A DNA stretch of 64,000 bases from ZC4RG42 sp036676355 (GCA_036676355.1 JAKFDA010000054.1:23028-87027), one strand, 5' to 3'. Shown: positions 9,611 through 20,099, counted from the stretch's first letter. The notes: generated by a model from the letters alone, not told the origin. Translations and numbers: made by a program.

Positions 9611-12600
9611 ATGAACAAGCCGAGCGACTTCGATGTCGGCCCGCTGACCTGGGTCAAGGGCGAGATCGATCAAGCGTTGGACCGTTCCCTGACGGCGCTC
9701 AAGGCTTATGCCTCGAGCCCGGGCGAGCCCACTCAACTCAAGTTTTGCCGCACGCATTTTCACCAAGCGCACGGTGCGCTGCAGATCGTCGGACTGGATG
9801 GTGTCACGCGATTGTCCGAGGAAGTGGAAAGCCTGCTTTCAGGCCTGGGCGAAAACGGCGCCGCACCGAGCAGCGCCGCGCTGACCGCCGCCGAACAGGC
9901 CTACCAGTCGATTCGCGCCTATCTGGAAGAATTGCTCAGCGGCGAGCCGAATCAGCCGCTTAAATTGTACGAGGTCTACCAGGCCGTTTGCGCGGCGCGC
10001 GGTCGCGAGGCCGATCTCATCGATCTTTACTATCCGGATTTATCGCGCCGTCCGCCGCGGCGCGAACAGCCGGTCGTCGCCGTATCGGCGCAGGAAGCGC
10101 CGAAGTTTTATAGACGACAACGCACGCGTTATCAGCGCGGCCTGTTGCAGTGGATTCAAAAGGACGAAGCGGGCATCGAGTCGATGCGTGTTGCGGTTGC
10201 CGCGGTCGAAGCCGTGCAGACTTCGCCCGCCCAGCGCGCATTCTGGTGGGTGGCGCTCGGGTTTTTCGATGCGCTGGCCGCGCATGGTCTGCCCGCGCAA
10301 CCCACCGTGCACCGCCTGTGCAATCGTATCGAACAGCAATTGAAGCGGCTGGTGGAAGGCTCCACCACTGTGGCCGAACGGCTCATGCGCGAAGCGCTGT
10401 TTGCCGTTGCACGCGCTCAGCCGGTCAGCAATCACGTCAGGCAGGTGCAGGATATCTATGCATTGTCGTCCACGCTGCCCGACGCTCTCGGCGTGCGTTC
10501 GAACCTGGTGGCGCAGCATCCTGCGCTGCGTGCGCTGCGCGATGCGTTGAGCGCTGCGAAAACGGCGTGGAACAAATCGGCGTCCGGTCATCGCCCGAGC
10601 CTCAAGACCTTTGCCGATCAGACGACCTTCATCAATGCGCGCGCAGAAGAACTCGATCATCCGGCTCTCAGCACCCTCGGTGCGGCACTCGCCCGTACCG
10701 CGCAGTGGTTGCTCGAGCAGCCCGATCGTATCGACGACATTGTCGCCATGGAAGTTGCGACCGCGTTGCTGCTGATTGAAAACGGCGTCGAGAATCACGC
10801 CAAGCTGGGCGACGAGTTCGGCGAGCAGGCAACGCTGATGTGCGAACGGCTGCAGGCTTGTGTGGAGGGTAACATCCTCGGCGCGGCGGCGCCGGTGCCG
10901 GTCCTCGATGAAATGTCGCGTCGCGCCCAGGAGCGTTTGCTGATGAGCCAGGTCGTGGCCGAGATTCAGGCCTCCCTGCGCACCATCGAGCAGGCGCTCG
11001 ACGAGTTTTTCCGCGACTCGACCAAGCGCGCGGCATTGTCCGACTTGTCGCGTCCGGTGCGTCAGGTGCTCGGTGCATTCACCATGCTGAGCGAAGACGA
11101 GGCCGCGGCAGTGCTGTCCGGCTGCTTTACCGACATCCAGCGTTTTGCGCAGCCCGGCTACGAGCCTTCTCATGTCGATTTCGAGCGCGTTGCCGGTGCA
11201 TTGTCCGGCCTCGGTTTCTATGTCGAGGCGCTGCAGCACGGCAAGGCGAATCTGGACGCCTTCATGAATCCGATCGGCGCGGTCACGCACGAGTCGGCGC
11301 AGCATGAAGGCCCGAGCGAAGACTCGGTCGAAGACGAAATCAAGGTGGCCAAGGGCGCGCTGGAAAGGCAGTTCGACGCCTGGCGTCAGCATCCGGAAGA
11401 CAGCCAACTCAAGGCTGCGCTACAGGCGCAACTGACGGCCATCCACAAGGACGCCAATCTGGTTGCCGATGCAGCGCTGGAACGTCGCGTGGGGGAAATG
11501 CTGGCGTTGCTGGCGGGTGCCGATGCGCAGCCGTTCGACGCCGAAATCTCGCAGGTGATGCAGAACATCGCGCCGGCGACGGCGGTTGCGCAACCCTCCC
11601 CCGAAGCGGCCAAACTGCTCTCGGCAAGCGATGAAATCGTCGATGCGGAACTGCTGGCGGTTTATCTGGAGGAAGCCGGCGAGGTCCTGAACACCATTGC
11701 CGAACATCTGGACATGGCGCGCGAGCAGCCGCAGAACATGGACGTGCTGCGCACCATTCGTCGCGGCTACCACACTCTGAAGGGCAGCGGCCGCATGGTC
11801 GGCCTGACGCGCCTGAGCGAAGGCGCGTGGGCGATCGAGCAGGTCATGAATCGCTGGCTTGAAGACGAGCACGCGGCGACGCCGGATCTGCTGACGTTGA
11901 TTGATGAGGGCCGCAAGTTTTTTGCCGGCGCGGTCGAAGTATTGAAAGAAGGTGGAACCAGCCCGGACGAAAGCGCGGTGGTTGCCATGGCGCAACACGT
12001 CAAACAGGGTCGGCCGCTCTCCGAGTTCTCCGCGCCTGGCGATCTTGCTGCACCCGTTACCGCCGATGCGCCGCCGGCGTCGCCAATCGAGTCTGCGACT
12101 GGCAAGGAGGCGGAAAAGTTTTCGCTCGACTTCACCCAGCCCATCGATCCGCTGCCGCCTGAGTTCCTGCGGCCGCCCGTTGAAACGACTGCGGAGGCGG
12201 TGACCGCCGACTATGGCGAGGCCGTTCTGATCGGCGACGTTGAACTGTCACGCTCGCTATTTTCGATTTTCATTACCGAAGCGCAGGAACTGTTGACCGA
12301 GCTGCGCAAGGCGCATGCTTCGCCGTTGCCCGGGGCGTTCGATGAAGATTTCAGGCGCTCCCTGCACACGCTGACGGGGATTGCCGGCACCGCAAAGTTC
12401 GCAGCCATCCGCAATGTCAGCGAGGCGCTCGAGGAATTGCTGGCGCGCCTGGCACAAGCGGCGCCCGACCCCGACGCGCGCTCGGCGATCGGCGCCGGAC
12501 TTGACGCACTCGAGGCCATGGTGCGTGCGGCCGCCGACATGCGTCTGCCCGAGGCCGTACCGGATCTGCTGGCACGCTTGAGCATGACTGCGACAGAAGC

Positions 12601-15115
12601 GCCCGATGTGGCGGCGGAGAGTTTCGATGCAACCGCTTCGCTCGACACCATCGCATTGTCGCTCGATGAGTTCACTGACGTTGATGCGCCGATCGAACTT
12701 GATTTCTCCGCCATTGCCCCGACGCCGCCCGAACAGAACGTCGTGCATTTCCCGCACTACGCGACCGAGGTCGAGCCCACCGCAGAGGCGGAAGAAAGCG
12801 GTGACGATGGTTCGGAGAGTGAACACGCGGCCATCCGCGATGACCTCGATCCGCAATTGCTGCCGATCTTTCTTGAAGAAGCGCAGGAGCTGGTGCCCTC
12901 AATCGGCCGCGGGTTGCGTGATTGGCGCGACAATCCCACCAACGTCGCAGCGGGGCACGGATTGCAGCGCGTGCTACATACGCTGAAGGGTTCGGCGCGC
13001 ATGGCGGGCGCCATGGCGATCGGCGAATTGACGCACGCTATGGAGACCCGCGTCGAGAACGCAGTGGCCCTCAAGACGCTGCCCGTCACGTTGTTCGAAG
13101 AGCTCGAGAATGCTTACGATCGCGTGAGCGCGCTGCACGAGCGCCTGCTCAATCCGGATGTCGCGCACGAACCCGACGTTGTGGCGATGCCGGAAGAAAC
13201 GCTCGAAGGCGCGGCGCCCGGTGTGTCCGCGCCGGAGACGCACGCCGCGGCGTCGATCGCGCCGGCCATTGCCCCGGAAGAGGCGGAAGTCGTGGCGCAG
13301 CAGCGCGCGCTGCTGCGCGTGCGCGCGGACGTGATCGACCGTCTGGTCAACGAAGCCGGCGAGGTCAGTATTTCGCGCAGCCGCATCGAAGGCGAAATGC
13401 GCAACTTGAAGGGCGCGGTGCACGACCTGACGGAAAACGTCAGCCGGCTGCGCGCGCAATTGCGCGAAATCGAGATTCAGGCCGAGTCGCAGATGCAGTC
13501 GAAGATGTCGCTGGCGCAGGAACAGCATGAGCAGTTCGATCCGCTCGAATTCGACCGTTTCACGCGCTTCCAGGAACTTACGCGGATGATGGCCGAGAGC
13601 GTCAACGACGTTTCGACCGTGCACAACAACCTGCTCAAGTCGCTCGACGAATCCGACGCGGCGCTGTCCGCACAGGGGCGCCTGACGCGCGAACTGCAGA
13701 GCAATCTGATGCGTATCCGCATGGTGCCGTTCGCCAGCGTGAGCGAACGGCTCTATCGCGTGGTGCGACAGGCGGCCAAGGACAGCGGCAAGCGCGCGGT
13801 GCTCGATGTGCGCGGCAGCCAGGTGGAACTTGATCGCTCGGTATTGGAGCGCATTACCGCGCCGTTTGAACACATGCTGCGTAATTGCGTCGCGCACGGC
13901 ATCGAAACCCAGGCGGTGCGCGCCGAACGCGGTAAAGCGCAGACTGGCGAAATCAGGATCGAGGTGCGTCAGGAAGGCAACGAGGTCATGCTGACCATTT
14001 CCGACGATGGCGGCGGTCTGGACTTCGATCGCATTCGTGCCAAAGCCGAAAGCCTGGGGCTGATCGAGGCAGGCACCGAGCTTGGTCATGATGAGATCGC
14101 CAAATTCATTTTCCATCCCGGCTTCTCTACCGTGGACGAGGTGACCCAACTGGCCGGGCGCGGCGTCGGCATGGACGTGGTGCAAAGCGAAATCGCCGCA
14201 CTGGGCGGTCGTGTGGACACGCAGTCCATACCGGGCAAGGGCACCAGTTTTACCGTCTTCCTGCCGTTGACGACAGCAGTGACGCAGGCCGTACTGGTGC
14301 GCGCGGCGGGCTATACCTATGCCATTCCGTCGGTCATGGTGGAGCAGATCCGTCAGTTCAAGGCCGACGAATTGCGGCGTTGCCACGAGGCCGGCGAGGT
14401 CCGTTGGCAGGACCGCGGCTTCCCGCTGCGTTATTTACCGCGCCTGCTGGGGGATGCGGCGCAGCAGCCGGAAACGCAGCGCATCACGCCGATCATGCTG
14501 GCACGCAGCGGGAACAGTCTGGCGGCCGTGCAGATCGACGAGGTGATCGGCAACCAGGAAATTGTGGTCAAGAACACCGGGCCTCTGCTCGCCCGCGTAA
14601 TCGGCATTACCGGTGCAACGGTGCTCGGTACCGGCGAAATAGTGTTGATTCTCAACCCGGTGGTGCTGGCGCAACATGAACGAACCGCGGTGCAAACGCC
14701 TGTTTTCGTGCCAACTGTCGAGCCGGATGCGCCGAGCGCACCGACCGTCATGATCGTCGACGATTCGCTCACCGTTCGCAAGATCACCGGCCGTCTGCTG
14801 TCGCGCGAGGGTTATCAGGTGCTGACCGCCAAGGATGGCGTCGATGCGATGGAGCAACTGCAGGATGCGCGACCGGACGTCATGCTGGTGGATATCGAAA
14901 TGCCGCGTATGGACGGCTTCGATCTGACGCGCAACATTCGCAACGACGGCAAACTGAAGCACATTCCGATCATCATGATCACGTCGCGCACGGCCGAGAA
15001 ACACCGCAACTACGCGGCACAGATCGGCGTGAACGTTTATCTGGGCAAGCCGTTCCAGGAAGACCAGCTGCTCGAGCACATTTCGGCCTTTGTTCAGCGC
15101 CCGGCGCTGGTTTGA
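9611..15115 (+). CDS. chpA: Hybrid CheA-type histidine kinase ChpA/PilL
   Basis: The 1834-residue central kinase of the Pil-Chp system. I see four Hpt-like sites: H54 (HGALQIVG), H721 (HTLKGSGRMVG), H919 (HTLTGIAGTAKFA) and H1123 (HTLKGSARMAG). These are followed by a CheA dimerisation and ATPase core with HMLRNCVAHGIE (N box) and GRGVGMDVVQSE (G box), then a CheW-like domain. A C-terminal receiver has phosphoacceptor D1761 (LVDIEMPRMDGF). Pseudomonas ChpA carries more histidine/threonine/serine phosphotransfer sites, so this is a shorter version. The 195-base gap before it, unlike the tight spacing of pilG-pilJ, contains a nested inverted repeat. Confidence 0.94.
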   Translation: MNKPSDFDVGPLTWVKGEIDQALDRSLTALKAYASSPGEPTQLKFCRTHFHQAHGALQIVGLDGVTRLSEEVESLLSGLGENGAAPSSAALTAAEQAYQSIRAYLEELLSGEPNQPLKLYEVYQAVCAARGREADLIDLYYPDLSRRPPRREQPVVAVSAQEAPKFYRRQRTRYQRGLLQWIQKDEAGIESMRVAVAAVEAVQTSPAQRAFWWVALGFFDALAAHGLPAQPTVHRLCNRIEQQLKRLVEGSTTVAERLMREALFAVARAQPVSNHVRQVQDIYALSSTLPDALGVRSNLVAQHPALRALRDALSAAKTAWNKSASGHRPSLKTFADQTTFINARAEELDHPALSTLGAALARTAQWLLEQPDRIDDIVAMEVATALLLIENGVENHAKLGDEFGEQATLMCERLQACVEGNILGAAAPVPVLDEMSRRAQERLLMSQVVAEIQASLRTIEQALDEFFRDSTKRAALSDLSRPVRQVLGAFTMLSEDEAAAVLSGCFTDIQRFAQPGYEPSHVDFERVAGALSGLGFYVEALQHGKANLDAFMNPIGAVTHESAQHEGPSEDSVEDEIKVAKGALERQFDAWRQHPEDSQLKAALQAQLTAIHKDANLVADAALERRVGEMLALLAGADAQPFDAEISQVMQNIAPATAVAQPSPEAAKLLSASDEIVDAELLAVYLEEAGEVLNTIAEHLDMAREQPQNMDVLRTIRRGYHTLKGSGRMVGLTRLSEGAWAIEQVMNRWLEDEHAATPDLLTLIDEGRKFFAGAVEVLKEGGTSPDESAVVAMAQHVKQGRPLSEFSAPGDLAAPVTADAPPASPIESATGKEAEKFSLDFTQPIDPLPPEFLRPPVETTAEAVTADYGEAVLIGDVELSRSLFSIFITEAQELLTELRKAHASPLPGAFDEDFRRSLHTLTGIAGTAKFAAIRNVSEALEELLARLAQAAPDPDARSAIGAGLDALEAMVRAAADMRLPEAVPDLLARLSMTATEAPDVAAESFDATASLDTIALSLDEFTDVDAPIELDFSAIAPTPPEQNVVHFPHYATEVEPTAEAEESGDDGSESEHAAIRDDLDPQLLPIFLEEAQELVPSIGRGLRDWRDNPTNVAAGHGLQRVLHTLKGSARMAGAMAIGELTHAMETRVENAVALKTLPVTLFEELENAYDRVSALHERLLNPDVAHEPDVVAMPEETLEGAAPGVSAPETHAAASIAPAIAPEEAEVVAQQRALLRVRADVIDRLVNEAGEVSISRSRIEGEMRNLKGAVHDLTENVSRLRAQLREIEIQAESQMQSKMSLAQEQHEQFDPLEFDRFTRFQELTRMMAESVNDVSTVHNNLLKSLDESDAALSAQGRLTRELQSNLMRIRMVPFASVSERLYRVVRQAAKDSGKRAVLDVRGSQVELDRSVLERITAPFEHMLRNCVAHGIETQAVRAERGKAQTGEIRIEVRQEGNEVMLTISDDGGGLDFDRIRAKAESLGLIEAGTELGHDEIAKFIFHPGFSTVDEVTQLAGRGVGMDVVQSEIAALGGRVDTQSIPGKGTSFTVFLPLTTAVTQAVLVRAAGYTYAIPSVMVEQIRQFKADELRRCHEAGEVRWQDRGFPLRYLPRLLGDAAQQPETQRITPIMLARSGNSLAAVQIDEVIGNQEIVVKNTGPLLARVIGITGATVLGTGEIVLILNPVVLAQHERTAVQTPVFVPTVEPDAPSAPTVMIVDDSLTVRKITGRLLSREGYQVLTAKDGVDAMEQLQDARPDVMLVDIEMPRMDGFDLTRNIRNDGKLKHIPIIMITSRTAEKHRNYAAQIGVNVYLGKPFQEDQLLEHISAFVQRPALV

Positions 15116-15314
15116 TCGCCCGAGACGCGCCTGCGTCAAGGCGCATTTTCCACGGGCGCGCCGTGGCGCACGCCGGCAATGCGCCGGCCCGCGGACGGCA
15201 AGATTGTCACAGTACGTGAAATGGCGCGCCGGCCCGGCTTGCCGCGATCCAGCGTTGAGCATCCGCAGCGCGAACAGGTCGCGCGGCGACCGACTCCGCA
15301 GGTAGAATGCGGGC

Positions 15315-15875
15315 GTGGCCAGCGTCAATCTCACCAACCATTTCCTCATCGCCATGCCGAACATGGTTGATCCTTATTTTGCCCGGTCGCTAACGCTGGT
15401 CTGTGAACACAGCGACCAGGGCGCATTGGGTGTTGTGATCAACCGACCGATCGACATGAGTCTGCAAACCCTGTTCGAGCGTCTCAGTCTCGAACTGGAG
15501 CCGCGCGATCTGCATGAAATGCCGGTCTATTTCGGCGGCCCGGTACAGACCGATCGCGGCTTTGTGCTGCACACGCCGGTCGGGCCGTGGAGTTCCACGT
15601 TATCGGTCAGCGCGCAGGTCGGCATGACCACTTCGCGCGATATCCTTGAAGCGGTCGGCGGGGGCAGCGGCCCGCAGCGCCTGATGGTCACCCTCGGCTA
15701 TTCCGGTTGGGCCGCCGGCCAACTCGAGCATGAGATCAAACAGAATGCATGGCTCACCGTGCCCGCTGCCGATCAAATCATTTTCGACCTGCCGGCCGAA
15801 GAGCGATTGCCCGCCGCGATGCAATTGCTCGGCGTGTCGTACGCCAGCCTGTCGGACGAGGCCGGGCATGCCTGA
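15315..15875 (+). CDS. yqgE: YqgE/AlgH family protein (DUF179)
   Basis: A 186-residue protein with the family hallmarks [20 protein letters not shown] near the N-terminus, GVVINRP, and [16 protein letters not shown]. Its biochemical role is not settled; AlgH was named from alginate regulation in Pseudomonas. The start is GTG at 15315, since no ATG lies close upstream and the family begins at this point. It overlaps ruvX by 8 bases. The order yqgE-ruvX-pyrR-pyrB-pyrC' is the same as in Pseudomonas (algH-yqgF-pyrR-pyrB-pyrC'). Confidence 0.93.
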   Translation: MASVNLTNHFLIAMPNMVDPYFARSLTLVCEHSDQGALGVVINRPIDMSLQTLFERLSLELEPRDLHEMPVYFGGPVQTDRGFVLHTPVGPWSSTLSVSAQVGMTTSRDILEAVGGGSGPQRLMVTLGYSGWAAGQLEHEIKQNAWLTVPAADQIIFDLPAEERLPAAMQLLGVSYASLSDEAGHA

Positions 15876-16353
15876 GCCGCTCGGCACGTCGATGAGCGAT
15901 CCATCCGTTCCATCCACGCTTCCCGCTCCCGCCGGGGGCACGGTGCTGGCGTTCGATTTCGGCCTGCGTCACCTCGGCGTGGCGGTCGGCGAGGCGAGCC
16001 TCGGCTTCGCACATCCTTTAACCAGCATCGACGCGGAAGCGAACGAAATTCGTTTTGCCGAGGTCGCGAAGCTGATTGCGGAGTGGCAGCCAAGCTTGTT
16101 TGTGCTCGGCCTGCCCCTGAACATGGACGGCAGCGAACACGAATTCACGCGCAGGGCGCGGCGTTTCGCGCGCCAGCTTGAAGGGCGTTTCGGCGTGCCG
16201 GTGGCTTTCGTCGATGAACGGCTCACCTCGGTGGAGGCCGAATCGCAATTGCGCGAGATCGGTCGCGGCGGGCGCATGTATAAATCCCTGTCGCATCCCG
16301 TTGCGGCGCAAATCATTCTGCAGAACTATTTCGATGACTATCTCGCTACCTGA
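15868..16353 (+). CDS. ruvX: Holliday junction resolvase-like protein RuvX/YqgF
   Basis: An RNase H-fold nuclease implicated in Holliday junction resolution and in processing of pre-16S rRNA ends. The conserved N-terminal motif [15 protein letters not shown] and the downstream [14 protein letters not shown] are present. The ATG at 15868 overlaps the yqgE stop and has a weak GAGG upstream; it gives 161 residues. An ATG at 15892 would give 153, nearer the usual length, so the exact start is uncertain. The 3' end overlaps pyrR by 20 bases. Confidence 0.92.
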   Translation: MPEPLGTSMSDPSVPSTLPAPAGGTVLAFDFGLRHLGVAVGEASLGFAHPLTSIDAEANEIRFAEVAKLIAEWQPSLFVLGLPLNMDGSEHEFTRRARRFARQLEGRFGVPVAFVDERLTSVEAESQLREIGRGGRMYKSLSHPVAAQIILQNYFDDYLAT

Positions 16354-16843
16354 CGCAGAAGCGCTTTACGCCGAACTTCTCGCCCAACTCCGACCGAACA
16401 TCAAACCCGATACCGGATTGGTGGGAATTTATACCGGGGGCGTCTGGCTTGCCGAACGCCTGCATGCCGACCTGGGTTTGCAAGTACCGCTCGGCGCAAT
16501 CGACATTTCGTTCTATCGCGACGATTTTCATCAAGCGGGGCTGAAGCAGGACATCAAGCGCTCGCACATCCCGTTCGAGGTGGCGGACCGGCATATCCTG
16601 CTGGTCGACGACGTGCTCTATACCGGCCGCACGGTGCGCGGCGCGATGAACGAACTGTTCGATTATGGACGCCCGGCAAGCATCGGCCTGGTCGTGCTGG
16701 CTGACCGAGGCGGTCGCGAACTGCCGATTTATGCCGAGTATGTGGCAACGAATGTCGACGTGCCGGCCGGCTCGATGCTGGTGCTCGATCGCGACGCGGG
16801 CGGAAAGTTTTCCTTGCGCCTGGACGATGGTCGTCAGGAGTGA
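16334..16843 (+). CDS. pyrR: PyrR, pyrimidine operon regulator / uracil phosphoribosyltransferase
   Basis: A 169-residue type I phosphoribosyltransferase-fold protein. The PRPP-binding motif [20 protein letters not shown] is intact, and [10 protein letters not shown] matches PyrR. In Gram-positive bacteria PyrR binds mRNA to attenuate pyr operons; in proteobacteria its role in the pyrR-pyrB-pyrC' cluster is less clear. The ATG at 16334 lies inside the end of ruvX (20-base overlap). No obvious attenuator is visible in the 99 bases between pyrR and pyrB. Confidence 0.93.
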   Translation: MTISLPDAEALYAELLAQLRPNIKPDTGLVGIYTGGVWLAERLHADLGLQVPLGAIDISFYRDDFHQAGLKQDIKRSHIPFEVADRHILLVDDVLYTGRTVRGAMNELFDYGRPASIGLVVLADRGGRELPIYAEYVATNVDVPAGSMLVLDRDAGGKFSLRLDDGRQE

Positions 16844-16942
16844 GGCGTTGCAACACTGCGTGCCGTCGGCGTTGCGCCGGACGGTTCTTATCGATACTTT
16901 CGCCCCGACGCACCTGTGTTGCGATACTCGTGGCGTTCAATC

Positions 16943-17902
16943 ATGATTCCGATGCGTAATCCGCAACTCAACGAAAAGGGCGAGCTGCAGCACTTGCTCA
17001 CCATCGAGGGCCTGCCGCGTGAGGTCCTGATTCACATCCTCGACACCGCAGCATCCTTCGTCGGCGTTACGGAGCGCGACGTGAAGAAGGTGCCTTTGCT
17101 ACGCGGACAGTCGGTCTTCAACCTGTTTTTCGAAAACTCGACCCGTACCCGGACGACATTCGAAATCGCGGCGAAGCGGCTGTCGGCGGATGTCATCAAC
17201 CTCAACATCAACACCTCCTCCACTTCCAAGGGCGAGTCGCTACTCGACACGGTCGACAATCTCACCGCAATGCACGCCGACATGTTTGTGGTCCGGCATG
17301 CGCAAAGCGGTGCGGCCCACCTGATCGCGCAACACGTTGCCTCCCATCTGCATGTCATCAATGCCGGCGACGGTCGGCATGCGCACCCCACTCAGGGCTT
17401 GCTCGACGCTTACACCATCCGGCATTACAAGAAGGACTTCACCGGTTTGTCGGTGGTGATCGTCGGCGATGTGCTGCACTCGCGCGTTGCGCGTTCGTTG
17501 ATTCACGCGCTTACCACGCTCGGCACGCCGGATTTGCGCGTCATCGGTCCGAAGACCTTGCTGCCGACGGGCGTCGAGCATCTTGGCGTGCGCGTCTTTC
17601 ACGATATGAGCGAAGGGCTTCGCGGAGTGGACGTGATCGTGATGTTGCGGCTGCAGAACGAGCGCATGCGCGGCCCCTTGCTGCCCAGTGCGCAGGAGTA
17701 TTTCAAGTCGTACGGTCTGACGCCGGAAAAACTCGCGTTGGCCAAGCCGGATGCCATCGTGATGCATCCGGGGCCGATGAACCGCGGCGTCGAAATCGAT
17801 TCGGCAGTGGCCGATGGGCGGCAGGCCGTCATCCTGCCGCAAGTCACCTTCGGCATCGCGGTCCGCATGGCGGTCATGTCCATCCTTGCCGGGAATTCAT
17901 AA
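16943..17902 (+). CDS. pyrB: Aspartate carbamoyltransferase catalytic subunit
   Basis: Makes carbamoyl-aspartate, the committed step of pyrimidine synthesis. The 319-residue protein has the carbamoyl-phosphate motif [12 protein letters not shown], the HPTQGLLD motif and the aspartate-binding region [11 protein letters not shown] (the 230s loop). I start it at ATG 16943 ([13 protein letters not shown]); a GTG at 16916 is in frame but adds unrelated residues. It is followed 12 bases later by pyrC', whose product in Pseudomonas forms a stable complex with PyrB. Confidence 0.95.
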   Translation: MIPMRNPQLNEKGELQHLLTIEGLPREVLIHILDTAASFVGVTERDVKKVPLLRGQSVFNLFFENSTRTRTTFEIAAKRLSADVINLNINTSSTSKGESLLDTVDNLTAMHADMFVVRHAQSGAAHLIAQHVASHLHVINAGDGRHAHPTQGLLDAYTIRHYKKDFTGLSVVIVGDVLHSRVARSLIHALTTLGTPDLRVIGPKTLLPTGVEHLGVRVFHDMSEGLRGVDVIVMLRLQNERMRGPLLPSAQEYFKSYGLTPEKLALAKPDAIVMHPGPMNRGVEIDSAVADGRQAVILPQVTFGIAVRMAVMSILAGNS

Positions 17903-17914
17903 GCATAAGCGCGC

Positions 17915-19192
17915 ATGAAGACGCATATCAAAAATGGTCGTGTGATCGACCCGAAGAGCGGCCTCGATACGGTGCAGGATTTGTATTTGGGCGATGGAAA
18001 AGTGCTCGCTTTCGACGCGCCGCCGACCGGTTTCAAGGCCGATCGCACCATCGATGCGACCGGCCTCATCGTCATGCCGGGCCTGGTCGACCTGGCCGCC
18101 CGGCTGCGCGAACCGGGCTTCGAACACAAGGCGACCCTGCATTCGGAAATGCACGCGGCGATCGCCGGTGGCGTGACGAGCCTGGCCTGCCCGCCGGACA
18201 CCGATCCGCCGCTGGATGAGCCCGGCTTGGTCGAGATGCTGAAGCACCGCGCGCGCGTACTCAACCTCGCGCACGTATATCCCGTCGGCGCCCTCACGGC
18301 GAAGCTCGGAGGCGAACGCCTCACAGAGATGGCGGAATTGCGCGATGCCGGCTGTGTCGCCTACTCGCAGGCCGAGCGACAGATCGTCGATACAGAGGTG
18401 TTGTGGCGCGCGTTGCAATACGCAGCCACCTTCAATTTCGCCGTCTGGCTGCGACCCGAAGATCCCTATCTGGCTAAAACCGGCGTCGCGCATGACGGCG
18501 AAGTGGCGACGCGACTGGGCCTGCCCGGCATCCCGGCATTCGCGGAAACGATCGCGCTGGCCGGCTTGCTCCAACTCGTGCGCGCCACCGGGACGCGCGT
18601 CCATCTATGCCGGCTGTCGACGGCCGATGCGGTCAATCTGGTGCGCGAAGCGAAGCGCGACGGCTTGCCGATCACCTGCGACGTCGGCGTGCATCACTTG
18701 CATATGTCCGAGATGGATATCGGCTATTTCGACGCCCATTGCCATGTCGCGCCGCCCTTCCGCGCACTACGCGATCGCGATGCCTTGCGTGCCGCGCTGC
18801 GCGAAGGCGTGATCGATGCCGTGTGTTCGGATCACACGCCGCTCGACGAGGACGTGAAACAGATCCCCTTCGAAGAATCCGAACCGGGCGCGACCGGACT
18901 GGAACTGTTGTTGCCCTTGACGCTGAAGTGGGCGCAGGAGTCGAAATTGCCGCTGGTGCAGGCGTTCGCGCGCGTCACCAGCGATGCGGCGCGGGTATTG
19001 AACATCGACGCTGGCCATCTGAGCGTGAATTCGATGGCGGACGTCTGCGTGTTCGACCCGGACGCGTGGCTCAAAGTGAGCCGCGAAACACTGAAGAGCC
19101 AGGGCAAGAACACGCCGTTCCTGGGATACGAGTTGCCCGGTGTGGTGCGCTACACCTTCGTCGCCGGTCATCTCTGCTACGAGGCGCGCTAA
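17915..19192 (+). CDS. pyrC': Non-catalytic dihydroorotase homologue PyrC' (PyrX)
   Basis: A 425-residue amidohydrolase-fold protein. In active dihydroorotases the metal-binding motif near residue 60 reads D-x-H-x-H-x-R-E-P-G; here it is DLAARLREPG, so both metal-ligand histidines are replaced (A61 and R63). The later SDHTPLDED motif is retained. This is the pattern of the inactive PyrC' subunit that is structurally required for PyrB assembly in Pseudomonas. It lies directly after pyrB. A true catalytic dihydroorotase must be encoded elsewhere. Confidence 0.9.
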   Translation: MKTHIKNGRVIDPKSGLDTVQDLYLGDGKVLAFDAPPTGFKADRTIDATGLIVMPGLVDLAARLREPGFEHKATLHSEMHAAIAGGVTSLACPPDTDPPLDEPGLVEMLKHRARVLNLAHVYPVGALTAKLGGERLTEMAELRDAGCVAYSQAERQIVDTEVLWRALQYAATFNFAVWLRPEDPYLAKTGVAHDGEVATRLGLPGIPAFAETIALAGLLQLVRATGTRVHLCRLSTADAVNLVREAKRDGLPITCDVGVHHLHMSEMDIGYFDAHCHVAPPFRALRDRDALRAALREGVIDAVCSDHTPLDEDVKQIPFEESEPGATGLELLLPLTLKWAQESKLPLVQAFARVTSDAARVLNIDAGHLSVNSMADVCVFDPDAWLKVSRETLKSQGKNTPFLGYELPGVVRYTFVAGHLCYEAR

Positions 19193-19208
19193 CGCTGCGC
19201 AAAGCGGA

Positions 19209-19493
19209 TCAACGCTCCAGCAGGCGGTTCGGATCGATTTCGGTATCGGCGATTTCCACCAGTTTCGCCCGTGCCTGCAACCCCTTCGATACGCGCAGCT
19301 TGCTGCGCGGTAATCCTAGGCGCTGCGCCAGAAACTCGATCAGCGCTTCATTCGCCCGTCCTTCCAGCGGCGGGGCGGCGACGCGTACCTTCAGTCGCTC
19401 GCCGTGCAGTCCGCTGATCTCGGATCGCTTCGCACCCGGTTGCGCGTGCACCGCCACAACATAGCCGGTAGCGGTCTTGCTGAACCAGGTCAC
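19209..19493 (-). CDS. yggU: YggU family protein (DUF167)
   Basis: A small 94-residue protein of unknown function with the family core VHAQPGAKRSEISGLHGERL and VAAPPLEGRANEALIEFLAQ. Its ATG overlaps the yggT stop by 4 bases, making it the last gene of a yggS-proC-yggT-yggU unit. This cluster order is widely conserved in proteobacteria. It converges on pyrC' with 16 bases between the stop codons and no visible terminator. Confidence 0.93.
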   Translation of the reverse strand: MTWFSKTATGYVVAVHAQPGAKRSEISGLHGERLKVRVAAPPLEGRANEALIEFLAQRLGLPRSKLRVSKGLQARAKLVEIADTEIDPNRLLER

Positions 19494-20044
19494 AGCGAAG
19501 TGAGCAGCATCGGCGTCAGATTGTCGAGCACGATCAATAGAATCTGCGCGACGATAATGACGAACAGCGGCGACAGATCGATGCCGCCGATAGGCGGAAC
19601 GACCCGGCGGAATACGCTGTAGAACGGGCGCGTGAGCGCATCGAACACGCCGCTGAATGGATTGTGCGGGCTGACCCAGGACAGAATGGCGTGCACGATG
19701 GTGACCAGGATCACCAGATGCAGTAATGCGCGTGCAAGTTCGAACAGCGGAAGGATCAGGGCGACGCCGAGCGACATGGTCCCGCTGATAAGCGCGAATA
19801 ACAACAGCGTCTTGACGATCAGGGCGACCCAGCCCAGCATCAGCGTGGCGAGGTCCAACCCACCCAGGCCGGGGACCACGCGGCGCACCGGGCGCACCGC
19901 CCAGTCGGTCAGCGTAATGACGAATTGCCCCAGCGGATTGCGAAACGGCGCGCGACAGCTCTGCATCAGAAAACGCAGCAATACCACGTACACGAACAGG
20001 CCGAATACGGTCTGAATGAGAAAGCTTGCGATCTGACTGAACAT
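19490..20044 (-). CDS. yggT: YggT family integral membrane protein
   Basis: A 184-residue membrane protein made of two related YggT repeats, each with hydrophobic spans (for example FLIQTVFGLFVYVVLLRFLM and HLVILVTIVHAILSWVSPHN). Family members are implicated in osmotic tolerance and cell-envelope function, but the mechanism is unknown. The start ATG at 20044 is preceded by an AAGGATCAAG stretch. An upstream GTG (20122) would overlap proC and adds non-family residues. It follows proC by 55 bases. Confidence 0.92.
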   Translation of the reverse strand: MFSQIASFLIQTVFGLFVYVVLLRFLMQSCRAPFRNPLGQFVITLTDWAVRPVRRVVPGLGGLDLATLMLGWVALIVKTLLLFALISGTMSLGVALILPLFELARALLHLVILVTIVHAILSWVSPHNPFSGVFDALTRPFYSVFRRVVPPIGGIDLSPLFVIIVAQILLIVLDNLTPMLLTSL

Positions 20045-20099
20045 GTAACTTGATCCTTTTCTTGATTGCGATGGTGCGCCGCTTTTGATCGCCGTGCGG

